Positions 1-6,577 of a stretch of DNA of 13,096 nt are shown here, one piece after another (position 1 is the first letter of the stretch; each line of letters opens with the position of its first letter). A model generated the notes under the pieces. The model was not told the DNA's origin. It worked only from the letters and a program-made list of their open reading frames with translations, and ran no database searches. The position numbers and the translations under genes are program-made. The stretch covers positions 1 through 13,096 of the forward strand of contig JAILRX010000010.1 in the NCBI GenBank assembly GCA_024697985.1. The letters run 5' to 3'. The stretch comes from Treponemataceae bacterium (GTDB taxonomy: Bacteria > Spirochaetota > Spirochaetia > Treponematales > Treponemataceae).

Positions 1-345
1 ATTGCTCTATTATTACTCGTAATCTGCTCTTTATCTGCTTTCGCCATGGAAGTAACGGTTATTGAAGAAACCGAAGAATCATACTCCATCAAAATTCTCG
101 AAGTTCAAAACTTCGCACAGGCTAAATTCATTCTTACAATCCCGCAAGCTCATTTTGAAAGAACAAAAGTTTTCAACCTGATAAATTCTCGAATCAGAAA
201 ATACCAGTTCGACAACAAATTCAACAGCTATTTTAGAATTTGTGATGATGTCGTCCAGTACAACAGCAAGGATAAAACCGTTAGCTATATTTCTGACGTT
301 CAGTTCAGGACCAGCATTTATACCAAAAGCGAATATAGAGAATGA
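1..345 (+). CDS. Small secreted protein of unknown function, 5'-truncated by the window edge
   Basis: The reading frame is open from base 1, so the true start lies upstream. The first 15 visible codons encode IALLLLVICSLSAFA, the hydrophobic core and AxA-like end of a signal peptide. The ATG at 46 falls just after the probable cleavage site and is therefore unlikely to be the real start. The mature part is about 99 residues, mixed polar and charged, with no cysteine pair, membrane segment or motif I recognise. It should be exported to the periplasm or beyond. Its stop overlaps the start of the downstream glycosylase-like gene in an ATGA arrangement, so the two are probably one operon with coupled translation. 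I cannot name a family, and no function is implied. Confidence 0.7.
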   Translation: MALLLLVICSLSAFAMEVTVIEETEESYSIKILEVQNFAQAKFILTIPQAHFERTKVFNLINSRIRKYQFDNKFNSYFRICDDVVQYNSKDKTVSYISDVQFRTSIYTKSEYRE

Positions 346-1097
346 CTGATTCGCAGTGGGATTATTTTTGCAAATTTAAATCCGATTTTAAAAATCAATG
401 TTCTCTTTGGTTAAATCAATTTGATGATATTTTACCAGCCCTCCAAAAAAAAGCCTTCGAAAAGGACGCTGTTCCTGCATACCCGATCGAAACACCAATT
501 GTCTACAACTCTGATTTGGATTTATTCACGAAAGATTCAGACATCAAGCTCATCGTAATTGGCGACAATCCTGGCAAAGACGAGCAACGTTCTTACAATA
601 GAAAATATCTTTGCGGTCAATCCGGAAAAATTGCTGAAGGATTTTTTAGGAAAAATCCGGAACTTAATATTGATTTTAGAAAGAATGCCATAATTTTAAA
701 TAAGACACCTGTACACACTGCAAAAACTAAAGAACTGAATTTTATTAGTTCACAGTCAAAAGAACTTTCCAGCCTGATTCAGAAAAGTCAGATTTGGATG
801 GCAAAGGAAACTCTGGAACTTCAAAAAAATCTTGGATGTCAACTTTGGCTTATAGGATATGCTGAAATCAAAAACAAGGGAATTTTCGTTCCTTACCGAA
901 AAGAATTCGAGCGCTATTATGACAACGCTGAAAACAAAATTAATTATGACAAGCTGTTTGTTTACCAGCATTTTTCGATGAACCGCTTTTTAATCGACCT
1001 GAAACAATGTCAGAATTCAAATACAAATATGACTTTAAAAGAAGCTTTGTCATATTTAGGCACAAAGCATAAATCTGAAATCTTCTATTTGTCATAA
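342..1097 (+). CDS. Uracil-DNA glycosylase superfamily protein (divergent)
   Basis: This 251-residue protein has the motif layout of the uracil-DNA glycosylase fold. A strand runs into a glycine/proline loop, IVIGDNPGKDEQ (residues 71-82), comparable to the water-activating motif of family 4/5 enzymes. It is followed by YLCGQSGK (89-96), the strand NAIILNKTPVHT (115-126), the strand LWLIG (168-172) and a C-terminal QHFSMNRF (209-216) in the place of the HPS-type DNA-intercalating loop. Such enzymes remove uracil or other damaged bases from DNA. I see no paired cysteines for the Fe-S cluster of family 4, and the motifs are loose, so substrate and activity are open. It overlaps the secreted-protein gene by 4 nt. 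The gene is visibly AT-richer than its neighbours, and its last 100 bp contain the TGTCA/AAATATGAC repeats, both hints of a separate history. The superfamily call is fairly secure, the specificity is not. Confidence 0.7.
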   Translation: MTDSQWDYFCKFKSDFKNQCSLWLNQFDDILPALQKKAFEKDAVPAYPIETPIVYNSDLDLFTKDSDIKLIVIGDNPGKDEQRSYNRKYLCGQSGKIAEGFFRKNPELNIDFRKNAIILNKTPVHTAKTKELNFISSQSKELSSLIQKSQIWMAKETLELQKNLGCQLWLIGYAEIKNKGIFVPYRKEFERYYDNAENKINYDKLFVYQHFSMNRFLIDLKQCQNSNTNMTLKEALSYLGTKHKSEIFYLS

Positions 1098-1223
1098 TTA
1101 ATCCTGACAGATGTCATAATTAAATGTCATATTTGTCTAGTTTTATGTCTTGTTTAAATCCTAAACATGACAAAAAAAGCGGAAAACTAGACATTTTTGT
1201 CAAGATTTCCGCTTGTCATATTT
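1008..1223. repeat. Cluster of TGTCA/TGACA repeats (TGTCATATTT and TGTCATAATTAA)
   Basis: Seven TGTCA start at 1008, 1048, 1090, 1112, 1125, 1198 and 1214, and two TGACA at 1105 and 1168: nine in about 215 bp, where chance predicts well under one. Longer exact units are visible. TGTCATATTT occurs at 1048, 1125 and 1214, TGTCATAATTAA at 1090 and 1112, and AAATATGAC at 1025. The cluster spans the coding end of the glycosylase-like gene and the convergent intergenic region, so it does not follow gene boundaries. The same 10-mer recurs inside uxaC. Role unknown; it could be a protein-binding array or a remnant of a spreading short repeat. Confidence 0.7.
1177..1214 (-). terminator. Intrinsic terminator of the minus-strand cluster
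   Basis: On the minus strand, AAGCGGAAA (1214-1206) pairs perfectly with TTTCCGCTT (1185-1177). The stem continues inward, with T-T mismatches, through a second pairing of CTTGACA with TGTCTAG around an AAAA loop. The outer stem is followed at once by a run of T (1178-1172), the classic intrinsic terminator form. It lies 48 bp after the stop of the cyclophilin-FKBP gene. In the plus direction the hairpin lacks a U tract, so it should act mainly on the minus-strand transcripts. Confidence 0.85.
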
Positions 1224-1261
1224 AACGCAAAATATTTAGCGCCAAGTTATTTTTCGACAAA

Positions 1262-2296
1262 TTATTTTACTCGTTCAACTTCAAAAATAAGTCGTGCATT
1301 TCCTGGAATTCCAGCCTGTGGAATACCACGTGCACCGTATGCAAGTTCTGGTGGCAAAAGCATATATCGGATTTCGCCAACTTTCATATCCAAAACCATT
1401 TCATCAAATCCAGGAATCATTTCGCCAGCTCCAACCTTGAAAGTAAGAGGTCCATGTCCCTGTGGATGGAAATGTTTAGAAGCATCAAAGATCTGACCGT
1501 TTGTAAGTTTACCAACATATTCTGTCGTTACTGTCTGACCTTTTGAAGGCTTATCACCTTTTCCTTTTTTGTTGATCTTGTAGTAAATTCCTGATTTTGT
1601 CATTTCACAGCCATCAATCAATTTTGCAAGAGCAGCCTTTTCTTTTCGCCAGTTTTCGAAAGTTACGTCTTGCTGAAGTTTATCGAAATCGCTCTGTGTT
1701 GCTGTAAAGTTTTCTGCATCAGAACCCTGTCGTACGATTGTAACCTTTACGATTTTATCGCCCTGTTTAACAGAATCTACAACGTCCTGACCTTTAACAA
1801 CTTCACCAAAAATTGTGTGCTTGTAGTTCAACCAGTCTGTTGGAACATGTGTGATGAAGAACTGACTTCCGTTTGTGTTTGCACCGCTGTTTGCCATGGC
1901 AAGTTTTCCCGGCTTGTCGAAAATCAAGCCTTCAACAAATTCGTCCGGAAATTTATATCCTGGTCCGCCTGTTCCGTTTCCAAGTGGATCTCCACCCTGA
2001 ATCATGAAATCTGCAATTACACGATGAAATTTCAATCCGTCGTAAAAAGGCTTACCTTTTGCTGCGTCCAAAGTTCCTTCGGCCAAACCTACAAAGTTTG
2101 TAACTGTAAGCGGAACTTCTTTATAAAAAAGTTCAAGAACGATATTTCCGCTGCTTGTTTCCATTACTGCAAAGACACCGTCTCTGCCCTTAATTGCTTC
2201 TAAATCTGCACTCATAGGTGAACAAACTCCTTCTATAATTGTTAAAACTGCAAATGCAACGATAAGCAGCCATTTTTTCATTGAATTTTTTCGCAC
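1262..2296 (-). CDS. Secreted dual-domain peptidyl-prolyl isomerase (cyclophilin-FKBP fusion)
   Basis: The 344-residue protein joins two unrelated prolyl isomerase folds. An N-terminal signal peptide (hydrophobic core 9-21) is followed by a cyclophilin domain (about 40-195) with FHRVI (90-94, carrying the catalytic Arg), FMIQGGD (97-103), NGSQFFIT (142-149) and WLNYKHTIFGEV (155-166). A basic/acidic linker (about 196-235) leads to an FKBP domain (about 236-344) with YVGKLTNGQIFDAS (260-273), the VGAGEMIPGF stretch (288-297) and LAYGARGIPQAGIPG. Both active sites look intact. This order matches the CFBP class of dual-family immunophilins known from Treponema and some Bacteroidetes. It probably assists protein folding in the periplasm. 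The GTG at 2296 is favoured because GGAG lies 6 nt upstream; the ATG at 2281 would be 21 nt from it. A cysteine (25) after the hydrophobic core gives only a poor lipobox. It is the last gene of the minus-strand series. Confidence 0.93.
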   Translation of the reverse strand: MRKNSMKKWLLIVAFAVLTIIEGVCSPMSADLEAIKGRDGVFAVMETSSGNIVLELFYKEVPLTVTNFVGLAEGTLDAAKGKPFYDGLKFHRVIADFMIQGGDPLGNGTGGPGYKFPDEFVEGLIFDKPGKLAMANSGANTNGSQFFITHVPTDWLNYKHTIFGEVVKGQDVVDSVKQGDKIVKVTIVRQGSDAENFTATQSDFDKLQQDVTFENWRKEKAALAKLIDGCEMTKSGIYYKINKKGKGDKPSKGQTVTTEYVGKLTNGQIFDASKHFHPQGHGPLTFKVGAGEMIPGFDEMVLDMKVGEIRYMLLPPELAYGARGIPQAGIPGNARLIFEVERVK

Positions 2297-2323
2297 GTTT
2301 TTCTCCGTTTATCAAAGTTTCAA

Positions 2324-3148
2324 TCAATAAATAGACTTTATCCAGTTGAATATCGCATCAGATCGTGTCGTAAATGATTCCAAAATCATGTTTTTAAAGC
2401 CTGCAGGAACTCCAACTTTTGCTTCTATCAAAACGTAAACAACAATTGCATCCTTGCAAGGAACCATATCAACAAAAGCACACAAATCTTTATTTTTGAT
2501 GGCCTTAAGACCCGGCAATCCAAGTGGATTCTGATTAACTTCTGTCAGATAGATTTCGTTTTCGCCCTGACCGTAAGTCAATTCGCCGACATATTCCCCG
2601 AAAGAATTGTCGTCAAAAAGCACGTAAATTGGATTAACTGATGTGTCCAGAACATCATCAATTCGATTTTTGGTCTTTGGATTATCAATTGCGTAACATC
2701 GATCATACAAAACATCCATCTTGTGTCTTGTATGCGAAAAATATTTAAGCCCGGTCATCTTTGACATTGATCGGACCAATTTATTCAGTTTGATGAATTC
2801 CTGTTCTTTTGATGGATTTTGTTTTGAAACACCAATTTCATCTTTCAAGTCAAAATAATAGAGGTTTTCCAAAACATAGTTTGGTTCGTAATCGTGATTT
2901 TCGTTCCATTTATTCAACCCGATATCAGCATCCGGCACGTTTGGTGCGTAAATCAGTTTTCTTTCCTTTTCAAATACGGAAAAATTTCGTAAGACTTTCT
3001 TGGATAAAAGTTTTTCCATCGTTGCTTCATCAAGAACCTGAGAAAGTTCAAGATAAGAACTGTTTGTCTGAGAATATCCGCTAAAAGAAAAAAGGCACAG
3101 AAGAATTCCTGTAACAAGAATTTTCGGTGCCTGTTTTTTGAAAATCAT
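2324..3148 (-). CDS. Secreted protein of unknown function following jag
   Basis: The 274-residue protein starts with a clear signal peptide: a basic start, a hydrophobic core at about residues 9-22 and possible cleavage after GYS (24-26). The mature part is soluble, with many aromatic and acidic residues and no membrane segment. It contains stretches such as YVLFDDNSFGEYVGELTYG (about 176-194) and a C-terminal alternating hydrophobic region (about 228-262), suggesting a mixed alpha/beta periplasmic domain. I do not recognise a family. The ATG at 3148 shares one base with the jag stop (TGATG), so translation is probably coupled. Only about 27 bp separate it from the downstream prolyl isomerase gene, so all three are likely co-transcribed. 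Placement behind yidC-jag could mean a role in envelope biogenesis, but that is inference only. Confidence 0.85.
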   Translation of the reverse strand: MIFKKQAPKILVTGILLCLFSFSGYSQTNSSYLELSQVLDEATMEKLLSKKVLRNFSVFEKERKLIYAPNVPDADIGLNKWNENHDYEPNYVLENLYYFDLKDEIGVSKQNPSKEQEFIKLNKLVRSMSKMTGLKYFSHTRHKMDVLYDRCYAIDNPKTKNRIDDVLDTSVNPIYVLFDDNSFGEYVGELTYGQGENEIYLTEVNQNPLGLPGLKAIKNKDLCAFVDMVPCKDAIVVYVLIEAKVGVPAGFKNMILESFTTRSDAIFNWIKSIY

Positions 3149-3852
3149 CAAATCAAGCCCTTGTAGATTACTCGTACCTGTTTATATAAACCTTCACCTT
3201 CGCTTTTTGTTTCAACATCACTGATGTCATTAAGCGTAGTGTGGATGAGTCGTCTTTCAAACGGATTCATCGGTTCAAGCAAAACAGATTTTCTGCTAAG
3301 TCTAACTTTGTCCGCTGTGTTATAAGCAAGTCGGACCAAAGATTCTTCACGACGCATTCTGTAGTTTTCTGTGTCGAGTACAATTCTAACATCTGATTTG
3401 CCAAGTCGTCCAGCATAAACGTTTGCCAAAAGCTGCAAAGCGTCCAAATTTCGGCCTTTCTTTCCAATAAGGATTGATGAATAAGATGATGAAAGCTTGA
3501 TTCCAATTTTTCTAGATTCTCGGAACATGATTTCTACGTTTGCTTCATATCCCATTTTTCTGATTACTGAAGCTACGAAATCAACAAGCTGTTTTTCGAA
3601 TTCGTCCTGTGGAAGTGGATTTGCAAAGAATCCGTCTTTTGAAGAAGAAACGTGTCCATCAAATTCTGCATCATCGCGAGATGCAACTGCTTCTTCTGTA
3701 TGTACTCGGATTTTTACGAAACCTTTTTTGAAAAGTGAATTTTTCTGAGATTCAAGGATTTCTACATCAAACTGATCTTTTTCCAATCCTAAATCTGCAG
3801 CAGCCATTTCAATGGCTTCTTTTTCGGTTTTTCCTTCATATTCGTATACCAT
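3148..3852 (-). CDS. jag: Jag/KhpB RNA-binding protein (Jag-N, KH, R3H domains)
   Basis: The 234-residue product shows all three Jag domains. Jag-N (1-50) begins MVYEYEGKTEKEAIEMAAADLG; an acidic linker (about 51-85) follows. The KH domain (about 88-150) has the RNA-binding GxxG loop in IGKKGRNL (129-136). The R3H domain (about 165-232) has NPFERRLIH (196-204). Jag/KhpB proteins are single-stranded RNA binders whose gene usually follows yidC (SpoIIIJ), as here, and which are linked to cell elongation and division in Gram-positive bacteria. The start at 3852 is set by homology and by a strong GAGGAG Shine-Dalgarno 5 nt upstream; an in-frame extension reaching into yidC lacks such support. Its stop overlaps the next gene (TGATG). 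Lying 37 bp after yidC, it is almost surely in the same operon. Confidence 0.95.
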   Translation of the reverse strand: MVYEYEGKTEKEAIEMAAADLGLEKDQFDVEILESQKNSLFKKGFVKIRVHTEEAVASRDDAEFDGHVSSSKDGFFANPLPQDEFEKQLVDFVASVIRKMGYEANVEIMFRESRKIGIKLSSSYSSILIGKKGRNLDALQLLANVYAGRLGKSDVRIVLDTENYRMRREESLVRLAYNTADKVRLSRKSVLLEPMNPFERRLIHTTLNDISDVETKSEGEGLYKQVRVIYKGLI

Positions 3853-3889
3853 AATATCTCCTCGGTAAATTATTTTCTGTCGTAAAGTT

Positions 3890-5689
3890 TTATCGGGTTC
3901 TCTTCTTCTTTTTAGGAACGAAGTCTGGAACCTTTTTGTTCTGAGCTTCCAATGCTTTTTTTGCATCCTTCTTCTTTTTCATTGATTTAAGGAACAACTG
4001 CTGGAAAAGAGAGAAGATGTTGCTGATTGTCCAATAAAGAATCAATCCTGATGGTGCATTGTAGAACATGAAGAAGAACATTACAGGCATAACGTACATC
4101 ATAATCTTCATAGATTTCTGACTTTGATTAGCGGCTGTTGTTGCTCCGTCATTTCCAGTGAAAACACCGGTAAGAATCTGAGAAGCAAGGTAGATTACAG
4201 GCAAAAGTCTGATTTCTGTTCCCAAAAGCGGCATGCTGAATTTCTTGAAAGAATAAACAGTATCACCAACTGAAAGGTCCGGAATCCAGCCTGGAATAAA
4301 CATAGCTCCACGGAATTCAAAATAGTTGTTGAACAGGTTGTACATAGCGATAAGAAGTGGGAACTGAATCAAAAGTGGAAGACATCCCATCATTGGGTTG
4401 TAACCGTTTTCTTTATAAAGCTTCTGCATTTCAGCGTTCATCTTTTCAGGATTGTCCTTGTATTTAGTCTGGATTTCCTGAACCTTAGGCTGAACTTCCT
4501 GCATCTTAAGTGAAGATTCTGAACTCTTTTTTGTAAGAGGGAAGAGGGCGAATCTCAAAAGCAATGTCATGATGATGATAGCAACACCCCAGTTTGGAAT
4601 TACCTTGTAGATAACTTCCATAATCCATTTCATTGCAACTTCGAGCCATGACAAAAGACCTGATGTGTTCAAGCAGTCATCAATCTTAAGCTGTGTAACT
4701 CCCCATCCGTTCTTTTCTGCATTGTTGTAGGTTTTCAAAACCTTAAGAACTTTTGGTCCTGCATAAACATAGTAGCTGTCTGTAAAGCTTCCTGTAGAAG
4801 CGTTTCTTGAAAGCATTGCCTGGGCATTTGCATACTGTGTTGAATCAAAAGCCTTTGAGAAAAGAATGTCTCCCATTTCTGTTGAGTTCTGAGGAACGAT
4901 AAGGAAAGCAAAATATTTTCCTGTAACACCTGTCCAAAGATACTTTTTGTCGTAAACCTTGTACTGGTTGTCCTTGAGGGTGTTTTTCTTAGCCTTTTCT
5001 TTATCTGTAAAGATAATCAATGTTCGGTTCTCATAACGGTCGCGTTTACTGTTGTAATGAGGGCCGATCTGTGGTGCACTTCGCAAAGTGTAGGCAGAAT
5101 CGTGAAGGTTCAAGGTTGAGTTTTCATCAGCGATTACTGATACATCAAGCTTGAAAAGATATTCGCCTTCTTTGAAAGTATATTTTTTCTGGAGGACGAA
5201 ATTGTTTGTCTTTCCTTCAGCATCTTTCATTGAAAATTCTTTTTCGAAAACATAGGTCAAATCATCAATCTTTTTTGCATTGAATGTTTCGTTGATGATT
5301 CCGTTTTCAAAACTGTCGTTCGCATTTCCAAACGAAATTGAGCAGGCTCTGTTTGTTTCTTCTACAGAGTCGACCATCTGAACTTTGCCTTCTTCTTTGT
5401 CATCAAATTCCAAAAGTTCATATTTTACGAGGTCTCCACCTTTGTTTGTCAAAACTACGTGGATTTTGTCTGTAGTGATTTCGTATGTCTGTTCTGGAAT
5501 ATTTTTTGATGATTTTGATACAAGTACGGTCGGTTCAGCAGGGGTTTCAGCTGCTGGCTGTTCTGCTGTTGTTTCGGAAGTTACTTCTGTACCGTTCTGT
5601 TTTGGTGCAAAAAACTTATTCTGAATTGCCATGAATCCAATAAGAATTACACATGAAACTAATACGGCCCAAATTGTTCTTTTATCCAT
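3890..5689 (-). CDS. yidC: Membrane protein insertase YidC
   Basis: The 599-residue protein has the full Gram-negative layout. An N-terminal membrane anchor (about 7-23) is followed by a Pro/Ala/Thr/Glu linker (about 33-57), a periplasmic beta-rich domain (about 65-340), and the conserved YidC/Oxa1 insertase core. Core membrane segments lie near 345-366, 368-388, 434-455, 488-510 and 530-566, with Arg379 in TLLLRFALFPLT where the essential groove arginine belongs. The cytoplasmic helical hairpin is KMQEVQPKVQEIQ to YKENGYNP. The tail is strongly basic (KKKKDAKK to KKKKRTR), as in insertases that bind ribosomes directly. It inserts and folds inner-membrane proteins, alone or with SecYEG. The length slightly exceeds the E. 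coli protein (548). GGAGA lies about 5 nt before the ATG; a weak 5-bp inverted repeat (5692-5708) surrounds it. It lies 39 bp after yidD. Confidence 0.97.
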   Translation of the reverse strand: MDKRTIWAVLVSCVILIGFMAIQNKFFAPKQNGTEVTSETTAEQPAAETPAEPTVLVSKSSKNIPEQTYEITTDKIHVVLTNKGGDLVKYELLEFDDKEEGKVQMVDSVEETNRACSISFGNANDSFENGIINETFNAKKIDDLTYVFEKEFSMKDAEGKTNNFVLQKKYTFKEGEYLFKLDVSVIADENSTLNLHDSAYTLRSAPQIGPHYNSKRDRYENRTLIIFTDKEKAKKNTLKDNQYKVYDKKYLWTGVTGKYFAFLIVPQNSTEMGDILFSKAFDSTQYANAQAMLSRNASTGSFTDSYYVYAGPKVLKVLKTYNNAEKNGWGVTQLKIDDCLNTSGLLSWLEVAMKWIMEVIYKVIPNWGVAIIIMTLLLRFALFPLTKKSSESSLKMQEVQPKVQEIQTKYKDNPEKMNAEMQKLYKENGYNPMMGCLPLLIQFPLLIAMYNLFNNYFEFRGAMFIPGWIPDLSVGDTVYSFKKFSMPLLGTEIRLLPVIYLASQILTGVFTGNDGATTAANQSQKSMKIMMYVMPVMFFFMFYNAPSGLILYWTISNIFSLFQQLFLKSMKKKKDAKKALEAQNKKVPDFVPKKKKRTR

Positions 5690-5728
5690 AGGTTTCTCCT
5701 TTTGAAACGATAAAAACTATCAATTTCT

Positions 5729-5998
5729 TTAGGGAACAGGATCGTATCCACCTTTTGCAAATGGATGACACCTTAAAATTCGCTTTGTGGCCATGCCGAC
5801 ACCTTTGAAAGGACCATATTTAGTTATAGCTTCAATTGCATAGTTCGAGCATGTTGGGTAATACCGACAACAAGGCGGATGAAGAGGTGAGATACAGATT
5901 TGATAAAAACGAATTAAGTAGTAAAAAAATTTTTTAAGAAAGTTCTTTACTGTAACAACAATTCTGCTTTTTGGCATAGAAAATGAAATTGTTCGCAT
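5729..5998 (-). CDS. yidD: Membrane protein insertion efficiency factor YidD
   Basis: The 89-residue product carries the hallmark YidD signature: an amphipathic/hydrophobic helix FFYYLIRFYQICISPLHPP, then CCRYYPTCSNYA with its three conserved cysteines, then LRCHPFAKGGYDPVP at the end. YidD is a small inner-membrane-associated protein that helps YidC insertion in E. coli, and its gene is typically between rnpA and yidC, as here. The start is uncertain. The ATG at 5998 gives a 52-nt overlap with rnpA, and the ATG at 5977 (MPKSRIVV) a 31-nt overlap; neither has a clear Shine-Dalgarno. Typical YidD proteins have few residues before the helix, which slightly favours 5977. Long overlap suggests translational coupling to rnpA. 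Confidence 0.95.
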   Translation of the reverse strand: MRTISFSMPKSRIVVTVKNFLKKFFYYLIRFYQICISPLHPPCCRYYPTCSNYAIEAITKYGPFKGVGMATKRILRCHPFAKGGYDPVP

Positions 5999-6309
5999 CT
6001 TTTTTTGAAAGATTCTGCATCGGGATAGACTAGAAAAATCATGTCGTATCCCGTTTTCATATTTGCTTTATAATAACGATAAGTTTCGCGGCTTAAACGT
6101 TTGGATTTGTTTCGCTTTACAGCATTTCCATAACCGCGAGGAAGGGCAAAAGCAATTCTATTAATACCAAGTTGATTGGGAAGATAAAAAAGTTTCGCAC
6201 CTGAAGTACTAACCTTCTTGCCTTCCCTATACAACGTTCGAATTTCTGAAGCCTTTTTTACATGCTCATCGCGCGTAAAACGGCCCGTTTTAACTAAGCC
6301 TGTTCCCAT
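5947..6309 (-). CDS. rnpA: Ribonuclease P protein component
   Basis: The 120-residue basic protein fits RnpA, the protein cofactor of RNase P, which matures the 5' end of tRNAs with the RnpB RNA. Visible marks are GRFTRDEHV near the start (the usual F/R motif that binds tRNA leader), a central IAFALPRGYGNAVKRNKSKRLSRE (the RNR box, usually GNAVKRNRIKRLLRE), and the hydrophobic strand YDMIFLVYP. In the RNR box the second conserved Arg is Lys and the usual Ile is Ser, a mild departure. It begins 14 bp after rpmH, the universal neighbour, and its 3' end overlaps yidD. The ATG start follows AGGGA almost directly, a tight ribosome site; no better start is seen in frame. Confidence 0.95.
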   Translation of the reverse strand: MGTGLVKTGRFTRDEHVKKASEIRTLYREGKKVSTSGAKLFYLPNQLGINRIAFALPRGYGNAVKRNKSKRLSRETYRYYKANMKTGYDMIFLVYPDAESFKKRCEQFHFLCQKAELLLQ

Positions 6310-6323
6310 TCCCTATACTAAAA

Positions 6324-6479
6324 TTAATATGGCTTCTTTTCGTCAGATACAGTAAGCTTTTTTCGACCTTTAGCTCTTCGGCGTGCGAGTACAGCTCGTC
6401 CACCTGCAGTCTTCATTCGAGCTCTGAATCCAAATTTTCTATTTCGTTTTGTTCTACTTGGTTGATATGTCCTTAACAT
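6324..6479 (-). CDS. rpmH: 50S ribosomal protein L34
   Basis: A 51-residue, very basic ORF on the minus strand reads MLRTYQPSRTKRNRKFGFRA, then MKTAGGRAVLARRRAKGRKKLTVSD. This is the conserved L34 sequence almost from end to end; E. coli L34 starts MKRTFQPSVLKRNRSHGF. The 3' end adds EKKPY beyond the usual TVS ending, a short extension compared with the 44-46 residue norm. L34 is a small rRNA-binding protein of the large subunit. An AAGGAG Shine-Dalgarno lies about 10 nt before the ATG. The gene immediately precedes rnpA, the classic rpmH-rnpA pair. The 98-bp gap upstream suggests that transcription may restart here after the DUF721 gene. Confidence 0.97.
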   Translation of the reverse strand: MLRTYQPSRTKRNRKFGFRARMKTAGGRAVLARRRAKGRKKLTVSDEKKPY

Positions 6480-6503
6480 TTGAACACGTCTCCTTCTATT
6501 TTA

Positions 6504-6521
6504 AGACCGCCTAAGCAGTCT
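6504..6521 (-). other. Hairpin in the rpmH leader
   Basis: On the minus strand AGACTGC-TTAG-GCGGTCT forms a 7-bp stem (one G-U) with a four-base loop, 25 nt upstream of the rpmH ATG. It is followed by TAAAATAG rather than a clear U run, so it is a poor intrinsic terminator for dnaN-recF-DUF721. It may be a leader structure of the rpmH mRNA. The rest of the 98-bp gap (6480-6577) is AT-rich and probably holds the rpmH promoter, but I could not pick a convincing -35/-10 pair. Confidence 0.4.
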
Positions 6522-6577
6522 AGAATTTTATCTTTTACGATTAAGTCGATACTAGGTTAGAAAATATACCATTTTTG

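Noticed and set aside
1008..1223. CRISPR-like array reading of the repeats
   Set aside because: The units are only 10-12 bp, in mixed orientation and irregularly spaced, partly inside a gene, with no cas genes nearby.
1670..2203. Open frame of 177 codons on the plus strand
   Set aside because: It is antisense to the well-supported cyclophilin-FKBP gene, cysteine-rich and low in plausibility as a protein; it has no ribosome site or family motif.
3853..3966. Longer jag start overlapping the end of yidC
   Set aside because: The extension is the shifted reading of the lysine-rich yidC tail, lacks homology, and the ATG at 3852 has a strong Shine-Dalgarno and begins the Jag-N domain.
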